Shown piece by piece: positions 50,301 to 57,522 of a stretch of 64,000 nt of DNA. The notes beneath the pieces are model-generated. The model had not been told where the DNA came from. It saw only the letters and a list, made by a program, of their open reading frames with translations, and did not search any database. Within the stretch, counting starts at the first letter, position 1; each line of letters opens with the position of its first letter. A program made the position numbers and the translations under genes. The stretch comes from UBA2991 sp965221735 (GTDB taxonomy: Bacteria; Chloroflexota; Dehalococcoidia; Tepidiformales; Tepidiformaceae), in assembly GCA_965221735.1 (NCBI GenBank), contig OZ244910.1, positions 1,302,001 to 1,366,000 of the forward strand. The letters run 5' to 3'.

Positions 50301-50544
50301 CGCGCGCCTCCTCGTACAGGCCTGTTTCCCCAAGGCCCGGGGCCGGTGCCACCCCAAGGAGAAGCTGCGCCGGCCGTTTCCCAGTCTCGTCCACGGCCGC
50401 GAGTTCCCGGAGACCGCCCAGATTGACGTACCCCGTCGCGACCCGGAGCGGCTGGGCGTACTGCGCAGCCAGCCAGGCCAGTGCCGCCGCATGCCGGTAA
50501 CGGTCCTTGTTGTCGACGATTTCAGGCTGACTGGTGCTCACCAC
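47317..50544 (-). CDS. PLD-nuclease/SNF2-type helicase (unit 1)
   Basis: A 1075-aa protein from the GTG at 50544. The N-terminal phospholipase D-like domain has HGK at 135-137 and SSAN at 158-161 (HxK...SxN). The helicase core follows: motif I ADGVGTGKT (267-275), VDEAH (355-359), LTATPVNN (386-393), ATDVLSEGQNLQ (729-740) and QRNGRVIR (759-766). The C-terminal 250 residues have no clear domain. It starts a minus-strand chain of four genes, each overlapping or closely spaced. A second protein of the same architecture is encoded on the other strand at 54112. It probably scans or processes foreign DNA. Confidence 0.9.
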   Translation of the reverse strand: MVSTSQPEIVDNKDRYRHAAALAWLAAQYAQPLRVATGYVNLGGLRELAAVDETGKRPAQLLLGVAPAPGLGETGLYEEAREAGRVFDETLRNLRAERDFDAFPPTRRLRTLQAVDELLSSDDIEVRRYTERFLHGKAYIFAARSGSAETGPGAALVSSANLTGGGMHGNLELGTVQYQPNVVRAAAEWFDELWDESEDFKDELRERLFPEIPQYSPQEIFLRMLLEYYGDELPDQPVAEGGLARFQRDGYRRARRIVEKHGGVLYADGVGTGKTFIGLEFIQEYAKEQGKHVLVVAPAQLRDTNWEGALREANLPGQVVSFQQLAMDEQLAHPDVSRQQPVLSLDKDVYRLVIVDEAHALRNPDTTYYHALDRLLGGTKKDLVLLTATPVNNALWDLYHQVMLFARHGRAFAEPLGIGSLRDFFAECGANGPEMIRPEAVFPLMDAVTVRRDRRFLERNYAGDRFADGTEVRFPKPFLREKRYDLDGAYPGATDRITSAIAALTMARYRTDSYRIDGGGEAPWEQTLEGLIRSVLLKRFESSVSAALKTVTRMLEMQRAALRACEDRGVMPSAATLRDLSASTLEGEILPEVVVDVLDEDADAIPLGELREDFLPDLRADIGHLEDLEHDLKQLAAEPDPKLAALVDVLRESQARKIALFTSYADTARYLREQLEPDSEARGDRPMVTVLGDEGESGDREEVLRRFCPRSMGVQARAAVGPEADLLIATDVLSEGQNLQEAQAVVSYDMPWNPQRVVQRNGRVIRLKSEHEEVHLHTLLPVAGELEAILKLEARIVEKIQAANASVGMESQVLAALASEERIYADLQRFANRLSEGDETVLNEGEGGESGSSAGEEYRLQLLRAHREGAIPRLEQMPWGVGAVFARHSGTPNVDLPAVVYAARDRRGKRHWRAVTASDEVIRQELSLLRMADPADAPGQDLPDGLDLDALWNRAVEDICRVHNEARDPLARAVALPPSQRWALERLRDPSLPLRDEFSRADEALAVPRDRAVQRALSQVRREFEAADRPALDTAEEIARTVLDEFGLQPVGISESESYELNPEDVGVVAYQIVQ

Positions 50545-50737
50545 AAGTCCTCAGTGCCGTCTAGTCCCTTCAGTCGCGTTCCGTTGACTTCCTCGCCTGC
50601 GACCCGTGACCCTCCGCAGTATGCGGAGCACTTAGAACAGCGGCAAAGATAGCCAACCGAGACCCGTGCTGCCGAAGCCGGTCAGGGCGCCGGTGCGTAC
50701 GTTGACCATCCGAGTGCGCCGCGCGACACTAGTCGGC

Positions 50738-51028
50738 GTGAGCAGTTCAGAAAACAGCGACGGTGGCGGCCAGCCCCAACCAGCGCCTTCAAAGCCAGCA
50801 GGCTCTCCGGGAACTCCCATCAAGAGGGACGGGGGCGGCAGTGGGCGGCCAAATCGACCACCTGGCGCCCCGACCTCTCTCATAAAGGGTGGCGCGGACT
50901 TCGGCGTGCAGGGACCGGAACTCACCACCGGGGAACTCAAGCCCGCAGATCTCCGCACAGGGGACACCCCTCAAGCGAAACGACCTCGTGGCAACCCGAG
51001 CACCACAATGAAAAAGTCGCTCGACTGA
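50738..51028 (+). CDS. Low-complexity basic protein (96 aa), uncertain
   Basis: A GTG at 50738 opens a frame rich in Gly, Pro, Ser and Lys (SSSENSDGGGQPQPAPSKPA ... TSLIKGGADFG), ending KKSLD. It lies alone on the plus strand between two minus-strand genes. It has no clear ribosome site but its composition differs from neighbouring antisense frames. It is probably disordered if made. The gap 50545-50737 upstream is otherwise empty. Confidence 0.35.
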   Translation: MSSSENSDGGGQPQPAPSKPAGSPGTPIKRDGGGSGRPNRPPGAPTSLIKGGADFGVQGPELTTGELKPADLRTGDTPQAKRPRGNPSTTMKKSLD

Positions 51029-51055
51029 CCAACTGAACATTCAGCCAGTCCACGG

Positions 51056-51664
51056 CTAGTCCATGGGCAGACGGGTCTCAACAGCGGCGAGGATCTGAAC
51101 AGCAACGACGCAGAGCGTCTGAAGGGCAACGGCCCAGAGAAGCCACACAAGTTGCTCGCCCCTCCTTTGGGCAATTTCACGATTCCGGCTGAAGCCATTA
51201 ATGAGGATCTTCAGTACCTCATCCTTCATCTGCCGCTCGCCGGCGTAAGACCACTGTGCAAGCCACGCCACATCGGCCCCAGTCTCCCACTCCTGAGGAT
51301 GGAGCAAACGGAAGGCAATGGCTCCCACAGCGATGGAGGTCACCATTGCCACAATGGAAGCTATGGTGACCGGCCCCCACTCCTGGATTGACAGGCTTTC
51401 GATCTGGAGATCGCCGAAGATGCCGCTGGCAGCGATGACGAGGATGGCGATCCGGACCAAGGCAAGCGCCTTGGCTTCCTGCTGGTTAGCGAATTCGGCA
51501 GTCTCACGCAGGCGCTGCCTGCTCTCCTCGTAGAGGTAGTCGCGCTCAAGTTCTTCAAACCTATCGGGCCAGTCCTCGGGTAGCTCACTCGGGGCCGCAG
51601 GCACTGAAGCACCCCATGGAATGACGAGAGCTAGTCCTTTCCTGATACCGAGCAGCAGATTCAC
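51056..51664 (-). CDS. Three-helix membrane protein, SLATT-like layout
   Basis: A 202-aa protein, 19 nt downstream of the methylase. A charged amphipathic N-terminal region (about 25-65, EELERDYLYEESRQRLRETA) is followed by two close helices (about 68-88 and 97-121), a cytoplasmic helix (NREIAQRRGEQL) and a third hydrophobic helix (about 172-193). This arrangement resembles the SLATT/S-2TM-type effector membrane proteins of signalling-based defence systems. I see no conserved motif to prove it. No nucleotide synthetase is adjacent. Confidence 0.6.
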   Translation of the reverse strand: MNLLLGIRKGLALVIPWGASVPAAPSELPEDWPDRFEELERDYLYEESRQRLRETAEFANQQEAKALALVRIAILVIAASGIFGDLQIESLSIQEWGPVTIASIVAMVTSIAVGAIAFRLLHPQEWETGADVAWLAQWSYAGERQMKDEVLKILINGFSRNREIAQRRGEQLVWLLWAVALQTLCVVAVQILAAVETRLPMD

Positions 51665-51683
51665 CGCGACTCCTCTGCAGGGG

Positions 51684-53909
51684 CTACTTCAACCCAGCGA
51701 ATGCCTCGAGTACGAGGGCTCGGTACGCCGGAGTGACGGCCCGCTCCGTGAAGTCCGTGAAGATGAAGCGGAGGTCGTCATCGGTCAGTCCATAGGCGTG
51801 GGCGACGCGGGCATCGATCTCCGCTCGCAGATGGTCACGCTCCGGCTCGAACAGCGGACCGCAGTCCGCACCACCCTCTTCCGCGAACTCCGCGAAGCGC
51901 TCGTCGGTGCAAGACAACCGAGCGGCCCGGCGCGCTATCCCCTCATGGTCGCCCTCTCCATCGGCGGGGAAGCAGAGTAGGTCCAAGACGTAAAAGTTGA
52001 GATGTGTCTCTATGTAGCGTCGCGCCTGCCAGTCGAACGGCAGGCTGTTCATGACGCCGAGCACGTAGGCTTCCGCAAGAACATCACCTGACGGGAACAC
52101 CAGATAGGGAGCCGAGTTGGTGAGCGGTGTGCGGGGCGGGACGAGGCAGGCACGCACGGTGCGAGAGTCGGTGGAGCGGGACACATCGCGGAAGGCAACC
52201 CGGGACCGGCGGATCGGGTGCGTGGAAGGGTCTTCGAGCACCTCCCGCGGGAAGCGCCCGGCGAACTTGGAGCGGGAGGACAGCCGCTTCTTCTGGACGA
52301 ACGTAAGCACCTCAGCCCAGTCGGCGCGGCCCGCTGGCTCCTGCCCATGCGGGGCGTACTGGTCGAACGAGCGGCCCTTCCACACCGGCAGCCCTCCTTC
52401 TCGGGAAGGGACCCAGAACCGACGCTGCTGCGTCTCGTCGAATTCGCGGACAGGAAAGATTCCACGGAACCTTCGCGACCACGGAGTTTCACGAGACGCA
52501 GCAGCGTCGGTTTCGTAAATCGACATTTTGGACTCTGACCGGGAGGGCTGAGTCAGGTGGTCGAACCGCACTCCGTGGCGGCGGATGCGGCCGAGTACCC
52601 GCACGTGGTCGGGTGAGGGCAGGAGCGGTACTTCCCACCCCGGCTCCCCAGCAGCATCGCCAGCGGGAGGGGGTGTCCAGGCTGCGAGATCGTCGAGGGG
52701 AAGCCGTACACCCTCGCCGCCGATCGCCTTGAGGAAGTCTGGAAGGCTGCGCGAGGGGCCCGTAGTTGTGAATGCGCCTCCCTTGACGGAGGGGCCAACC
52801 TCGGCTGTGAGGAGCGCAATGGTATAGCGCACCTCCATATCGAAGGCCCACCGCCCACGGTTGAGCAGGAGGTCGGTGCGGGTTGGTCGGCACTGGCTGA
52901 AGAGCCAGCGTCGGAAGCCTCTTCCACCATCCACGAGCAGCGTCGAGCGCGGGAGCACGACGCCCAGACGACCTCCAGCCCGCGTCAACGTTGCGTACCG
53001 CTCGCAGAAGAGCTGGTACAGATCAGTATCGCCGCCACCCTGCTGAACATAGCCGTTCTCCACCCTGAAGAAGTCCCGCTGGGTCTTGGCTTCCAGCTTC
53101 CGCTGCTCGAACTCGTCAGCAAGTTCAGGGAAGTGCACCAGCAGCTCCTTGATCCGCTCCTCTTGCTCTGCCTGTGATCCCAGCCCCCGCAGGCCGGGGG
53201 CGTGGAGCGCGTAGAAGCCAAGCTCCTCGACGGTGATCTCGTCCCAGGGAGGGTTGCCGATGACAGCATCGAAGCCGGGGCTACGCTCGCTCGCCCGATG
53301 GAACACCTCTGGGAACTCGACTGGCCAGTGAAAGAAGTGACGCTTCCGTGCCTCCGCGCGGGCGCTGGCAAGCAGTGCAGCCAGATCGGAAGGAGGATTA
53401 CCCGCGATGATCTCGTCACCGTTCGTGAGGGCGGCACGGGCTCCCTTCAGGCCAAACGGTTCCGCTGCCCACAGATCGAGGGCATCGCGCACGCCCCCGA
53501 CGCTCTCCTCAAGCTGGCGGCGCAGTTCGCGTGAATGCTCGACCTCCTCCTTTGTGCGGTCATCGGAGTCAGCGATCCGGAGCGCAAGCTCCCCAGCCCT
53601 CCGGATGGCCTCGTCGAGGGCCTGCCCTTCAGCAGCCCAGAGCCAGACCTTCTGTCCCCCTCCCCTCCCCTCGTCGCTGATGGGCCGAAGGGTGTCGAGG
53701 GACCCCACCCCAACGAGGGAGTCGCCCTGCTTCAGGTTCTGGTCCAGATAGGAGTTACCGGTTTCCCAATCCACACCAAACGCTGCGCTACTCGTGGGCA
53801 GTGGCGTTGCCTCCAAAGGGTGTGTAGGAGCCGGAGTAGCTCGCGGATCCCTGCTCGCTTTGAGAGTGTCGTTTCTCGCGGGCTCACGAACATGGATGTG
53901 AGCGTCCAA
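51684..53909 (-). CDS. Eco57I-type DNA methyltransferase/RM protein, N-terminally truncated
   Basis: An open frame of 741 codons. The catalytic motif IV is present (FDAVIGNPPWDEITVEELGF, NPPW at about residue 217-220), as are later family features: QTQRDFFRVENGYVQ-like, LYQLFCERYATLTRAGGRLG and VLPRSTL, then a target-recognition half ending GLTDDDLRFIFTDFT. SAM motif I (DxxxGxG) and the usual several hundred N-terminal residues are absent. Homologous sequence begins near AAFGVDWETGNSYLDQNL (about 53777); the first 44 codons look unrelated and Pro/Thr-rich. A methylase without motif I should be inactive. It is probably the broken partner of the helicase at 47317. Confidence 0.75.
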   Translation of the reverse strand: MDAHIHVREPARNDTLKASRDPRATPAPTHPLEATPLPTSSAAFGVDWETGNSYLDQNLKQGDSLVGVGSLDTLRPISDEGRGGGQKVWLWAAEGQALDEAIRRAGELALRIADSDDRTKEEVEHSRELRRQLEESVGGVRDALDLWAAEPFGLKGARAALTNGDEIIAGNPPSDLAALLASARAEARKRHFFHWPVEFPEVFHRASERSPGFDAVIGNPPWDEITVEELGFYALHAPGLRGLGSQAEQEERIKELLVHFPELADEFEQRKLEAKTQRDFFRVENGYVQQGGGDTDLYQLFCERYATLTRAGGRLGVVLPRSTLLVDGGRGFRRWLFSQCRPTRTDLLLNRGRWAFDMEVRYTIALLTAEVGPSVKGGAFTTTGPSRSLPDFLKAIGGEGVRLPLDDLAAWTPPPAGDAAGEPGWEVPLLPSPDHVRVLGRIRRHGVRFDHLTQPSRSESKMSIYETDAAASRETPWSRRFRGIFPVREFDETQQRRFWVPSREGGLPVWKGRSFDQYAPHGQEPAGRADWAEVLTFVQKKRLSSRSKFAGRFPREVLEDPSTHPIRRSRVAFRDVSRSTDSRTVRACLVPPRTPLTNSAPYLVFPSGDVLAEAYVLGVMNSLPFDWQARRYIETHLNFYVLDLLCFPADGEGDHEGIARRAARLSCTDERFAEFAEEGGADCGPLFEPERDHLRAEIDARVAHAYGLTDDDLRFIFTDFTERAVTPAYRALVLEAFAGLK

Positions 53910-54111
53910 CCCTCCAACTGGAGCCAGACTCCGATGCCCTTCTCCCGCCCCGTCACCCGGGAAGCAGTGTCAAGCGCACAAGCGACAAGAGCGTTGTGTG
54001 CCCGCCAGCGTTGAGGATGGACATGCGATCTCCCCGCCGTTGGCGTGTCATTGCCTAAACTGTTCCCCGAAGCGCTTCGGCTGCACAGGCGCACGAGTTT
54101 GAGGAGGCTGC

Positions 54112-57100
54112 GTGCCGCGCATTTTCGACAACCTTACCCCCGGCACGCGGCTGCTGCCCGCGCTGCGGGAGACGCTCGACGCATCCTCGCGTGCCGACTT
54201 CTGCGTCGGCTACTTCAACCTCCGCGGCTGGCGAGACATCGCGCCGTATATCGACCGCTGGGGTGACGGCGAGGGCCCATGCCGCGTCCTCATCGGGATG
54301 CAACCTCGGCCCGACGAGGAACTGCGCGAGGCGCTCCGCAGGACGCTGAACCTGCCGGGCGATCCATCGGGCATCGACAACTCGACCGCTCACGGCCTAC
54401 GTGTTGAGCTGGCCGAGCGGATGCGCGAGCAACTGATGGCCGGCGCCCCCAACAACCAGGACGAGCAGACGCTCCGTGTGCTTGCCGCGCAACTGCGAGC
54501 GCGCAAGGTGGTCGTGAAGCTCTTTCTTCGCCACTCGCTCCACGCCAAGCTCTACCTCATGGGGCGAGACGACCCGATCGTGCCGCTCGTGGGCTACGTC
54601 GGGAGCAGCAACCTCACGTTCTCGGGCCTCGCCGGCCAGGGCGAGCTCAACATCGACGTGCTCGAACAGGACGCCGCGCACAAGCTCCAGGACTGGTTCA
54701 ACGACCGCTGGGAGGACGCCTTCTGCGTCGACGTCACGGACGAGCTCGCGGACATCATCGATGAGAGCTGGGCGCGCGAGACGCCGGTCCCGCCCTACCA
54801 CGTCTACCTCAAGATGGCATGGCACTTGTCTAACGAGGCGCGCGCCGGGCTCGACGAGTTCCGCATCCCCTCCGTGTTTGGCGACCGCCTGCTGCCCTAC
54901 CAGGAAGCGGCGGTGAAGATCGCCGCCCGCTACCTCAACCAGCGCGGCGGCGTGCTGATCGGCGACGTCGTCGGGCTCGGCAAGACGCTCATGGCTACCG
55001 CCGTCGCACGCATCTTCGAGGACGACCAGAGCATCGAGACGCTGATCCTGTGCCCGCGCAACCTCGTGCGGATGTGGGAGGACTACGCCGGCGACTATGG
55101 TCTGCGCGCGCACGTGTTGCCCATCAGCCAGGCGATCAACAGGCTGCCCAACTTGCGGCGCTACCGGCTCGTGATCGTCGACGAGAGCCACAACCTCCGC
55201 AACCGCGAGAGCAAGCGCTTCCGCGCCATCCGCGACTACATCCGCGACAACGACAGCAAGTGCATCCTGCTGTCGGCCACGCCCTACAACAAGACGTACC
55301 TGGACCTCTCGAGCCAGCTTCGACTCTTCCTCGACGACGAACAGGAACTCGGGATCCGCCCCGATCGCTACATCGCCTCGATCGGCGAAGCGGAGTTCGC
55401 GCGCAGGCACCAGGCCAAGCCCGGCACGCTCGCCGCCTTCGACCACAGCGAGGAACGCGATGACTGGCGCAACCTCATGCGGCTCTACCTCGTGCGCCGC
55501 ACACGGACCTTTATCCAGCGCCACTACGCCGAGACCGACTCGGACAGCGGGCGGAAGTACCTCACCCTCGACGGCGGCGAGCGCTCGTACTTCCCCGAGC
55601 GCGCGCCGAGGCGCGCCACGTTCCGTTCCGACCCCGATGACCCCGGCGACGCGTACGCCCGCATGTACGCGCAGCCCGTCGTGGAGGCGATCGGGAAGCT
55701 GCATCTACCGCGCTACGGCCTCGGGCTCGACCAATACCTCGCGAACGACCCCGAACCGCTGCCGTCCGCCGAGGAGCAGCGCCTGCTCAACGACCTCTCG
55801 CGGGCCGGCAAGCGGCTCATGGGCTTCTGCAAGACCAACCTCTTCAAGCGCCTCGAAAGCAGCGGCGAGGCGTTCCTGCTCACGCTTGAGCGCCACGCGC
55901 TCCGCAACCACATCTTCCTCCACGCCCTGCGCGAGGGTCTGCCGCTCCCCATCGGCCCACAAGACGTCGCTCTTCTCGACTCGCGCTTCACCGATGCCGA
56001 CGAGCCCGCCCCAGGCGACGACGGCGAGCCGGACCCGGGCGACGACCCCCAGCCCGCCGCCGGCGGCCTGCGCGACGAGGCCGCGCTGCGCGCGGCCGCC
56101 GCCGACGCCTACGGCGCCTACCGCGACCGCTTCGAGACGCGCTTCAACTGGCTCCCCGCCCGCCTCTTCTCCGACCGGCTCGTCAAGGAGCTGCAGGAAG
56201 ACGCCGATGCCATCCTCGAATTGCTGGCCGAGCACGGACCGTGGAGGCCGGAGCGCGACGCTAAACTGCGCGCCCTCCATGACCTCGTTGCGGGCGATCA
56301 CCCGGACCGCAAGGTGCTCGTCTTCTCGCAGTTTGCCGACACCGTGCGCTACCTCGAGCGGGAGTTGCCCCGCCTCGACGGCGACGGCGACGGCCTCGCC
56401 CTCGCCGGTGTCACGGGCGACTCTGGCGACCCCTCCGAACTCGCGCGCCGCTTCAGCCCCGTCAGCAACGGAGCGCGCGACCAGATGAGCGCGGACGAGG
56501 AGATCCGTGTGCTGCTGGCGACCGATGTGCTGAGCGAGGGGCAGAACCTCCAGGACTGCGCTGTCGTCGTCAACTACGACCTGCCGTGGGCCATCATCCG
56601 CCTCATCCAGCGCGCCGGGCGCGTCGACCGCATCGGCCAGCGGTCGGGCGAGATTCTCTGCTACTCCTTCCTGCCCGCCGAGGGCGTCGAGAAGATCATC
56701 GATCTGCGCGGGCGCGTGCAGCGGCGGCTGCGAGAGAACGCCGAAGTCGTCGGCGCCGACGAGGCGTTCTTCGAGGACGACGACACGACCGCCGTGCTCG
56801 ACGACCTCTACAACGAGCGCTCCGGCGTTTTTGATGACGAACCCGACGACGAGGTCGACCTCGCCTCTCACGCCTACCAGATTTGGAAGGACGCCATCGA
56901 CGCCGATCCCGCGGTCGAACGGGCCGTCGCCGGGCTGCCCGACGTCACGTACTCCTCGCGCGAGCCAGGTCCCGCCGACGGCCCCAAGGGCGTGCTCGTC
57001 TTCGTCCGCACCCCCGAGGGCGCCGACGTGCTCACGGGCGTGCGCGCCGACGGCGAGGTCATCCGGGGCTCGCAGTTCGACATCCTCGCCGCAGCCGAAT

Positions 57101-57522
57101 GCGAGCCGGACACGCCCGCCGCCCCGCGCCATGACGACCATCACGACCTCGTCGCTGCGGGCGTGCGGTCCATCGCCCACCGCGAGCGGCAGACCGGTGG
57201 ACACCTTGGCCGTCCCTCAGGCGCGCGTCACAAGGCCTACGTGCGGCTGAAGGACCACGCCGACGCGATCGCCGGACAGTTCGGCGAGGCAGCGCTGCGC
57301 GCGGTCATCGACGCGATCTACCATCGGCCCCTGCGCCAGTCGGCCGCCGACAGCATCAACCGCCAGCTTCGCAGCCAGATCAACGACGCCGACCTCGCCG
57401 ACCTCGTCGTCGGCCTGCACGCCGACGACCGGCTCTGCGTCGCCGGCGATGGTTCGGAACGCCGCGAACCCCGCATCATCTGCTCGCTGGGCCTCTTCGG
57501 CCCCGGGGAAGGATCCGCCTGA
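54112..57522 (+). CDS. PLD-nuclease/SNF2-type helicase (unit 2)
   Basis: A 1136-aa protein from the GTG at 54112, with GAGGAGG about 5 nt upstream. The PLD-like domain has HAK at 144-146 and GSSN at 164-167. The helicase core shows GDVVGLGKT (284-292), VDESHNL (356-362), LLSATPYNKTYLDL, VFSQFADTVRYLE, ATDVLSEGQNLQ and QRAGRVDRIGQR. It shares architecture but only moderate sequence with the unit-1 helicase. It begins a plus-strand transcript that continues with a methylase (TGATG overlap). The 202-nt gap before it (53910-54111) shows no promoter I can define. Confidence 0.92.
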   Translation: MPRIFDNLTPGTRLLPALRETLDASSRADFCVGYFNLRGWRDIAPYIDRWGDGEGPCRVLIGMQPRPDEELREALRRTLNLPGDPSGIDNSTAHGLRVELAERMREQLMAGAPNNQDEQTLRVLAAQLRARKVVVKLFLRHSLHAKLYLMGRDDPIVPLVGYVGSSNLTFSGLAGQGELNIDVLEQDAAHKLQDWFNDRWEDAFCVDVTDELADIIDESWARETPVPPYHVYLKMAWHLSNEARAGLDEFRIPSVFGDRLLPYQEAAVKIAARYLNQRGGVLIGDVVGLGKTLMATAVARIFEDDQSIETLILCPRNLVRMWEDYAGDYGLRAHVLPISQAINRLPNLRRYRLVIVDESHNLRNRESKRFRAIRDYIRDNDSKCILLSATPYNKTYLDLSSQLRLFLDDEQELGIRPDRYIASIGEAEFARRHQAKPGTLAAFDHSEERDDWRNLMRLYLVRRTRTFIQRHYAETDSDSGRKYLTLDGGERSYFPERAPRRATFRSDPDDPGDAYARMYAQPVVEAIGKLHLPRYGLGLDQYLANDPEPLPSAEEQRLLNDLSRAGKRLMGFCKTNLFKRLESSGEAFLLTLERHALRNHIFLHALREGLPLPIGPQDVALLDSRFTDADEPAPGDDGEPDPGDDPQPAAGGLRDEAALRAAAADAYGAYRDRFETRFNWLPARLFSDRLVKELQEDADAILELLAEHGPWRPERDAKLRALHDLVAGDHPDRKVLVFSQFADTVRYLERELPRLDGDGDGLALAGVTGDSGDPSELARRFSPVSNGARDQMSADEEIRVLLATDVLSEGQNLQDCAVVVNYDLPWAIIRLIQRAGRVDRIGQRSGEILCYSFLPAEGVEKIIDLRGRVQRRLRENAEVVGADEAFFEDDDTTAVLDDLYNERSGVFDDEPDDEVDLASHAYQIWKDAIDADPAVERAVAGLPDVTYSSREPGPADGPKGVLVFVRTPEGADVLTGVRADGEVIRGSQFDILAAAECEPDTPAAPRHDDHHDLVAAGVRSIAHRERQTGGHLGRPSGARHKAYVRLKDHADAIAGQFGEAALRAVIDAIYHRPLRQSAADSINRQLRSQINDADLADLVVGLHADDRLCVAGDGSERREPRIICSLGLFGPGEGSA

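Noticed and set aside
54397..57204. Two long minus-strand frames opposite the unit-2 helicase
   Set aside because: High-GC codon bias leaves the antisense frame open; the plus strand carries clear helicase motifs.
54112..57522. Treating the two PLD/SNF2 helicases as a simple gene duplication
   Set aside because: They share motif order but the sequence between motifs differs throughout, so recent duplication is unlikely.
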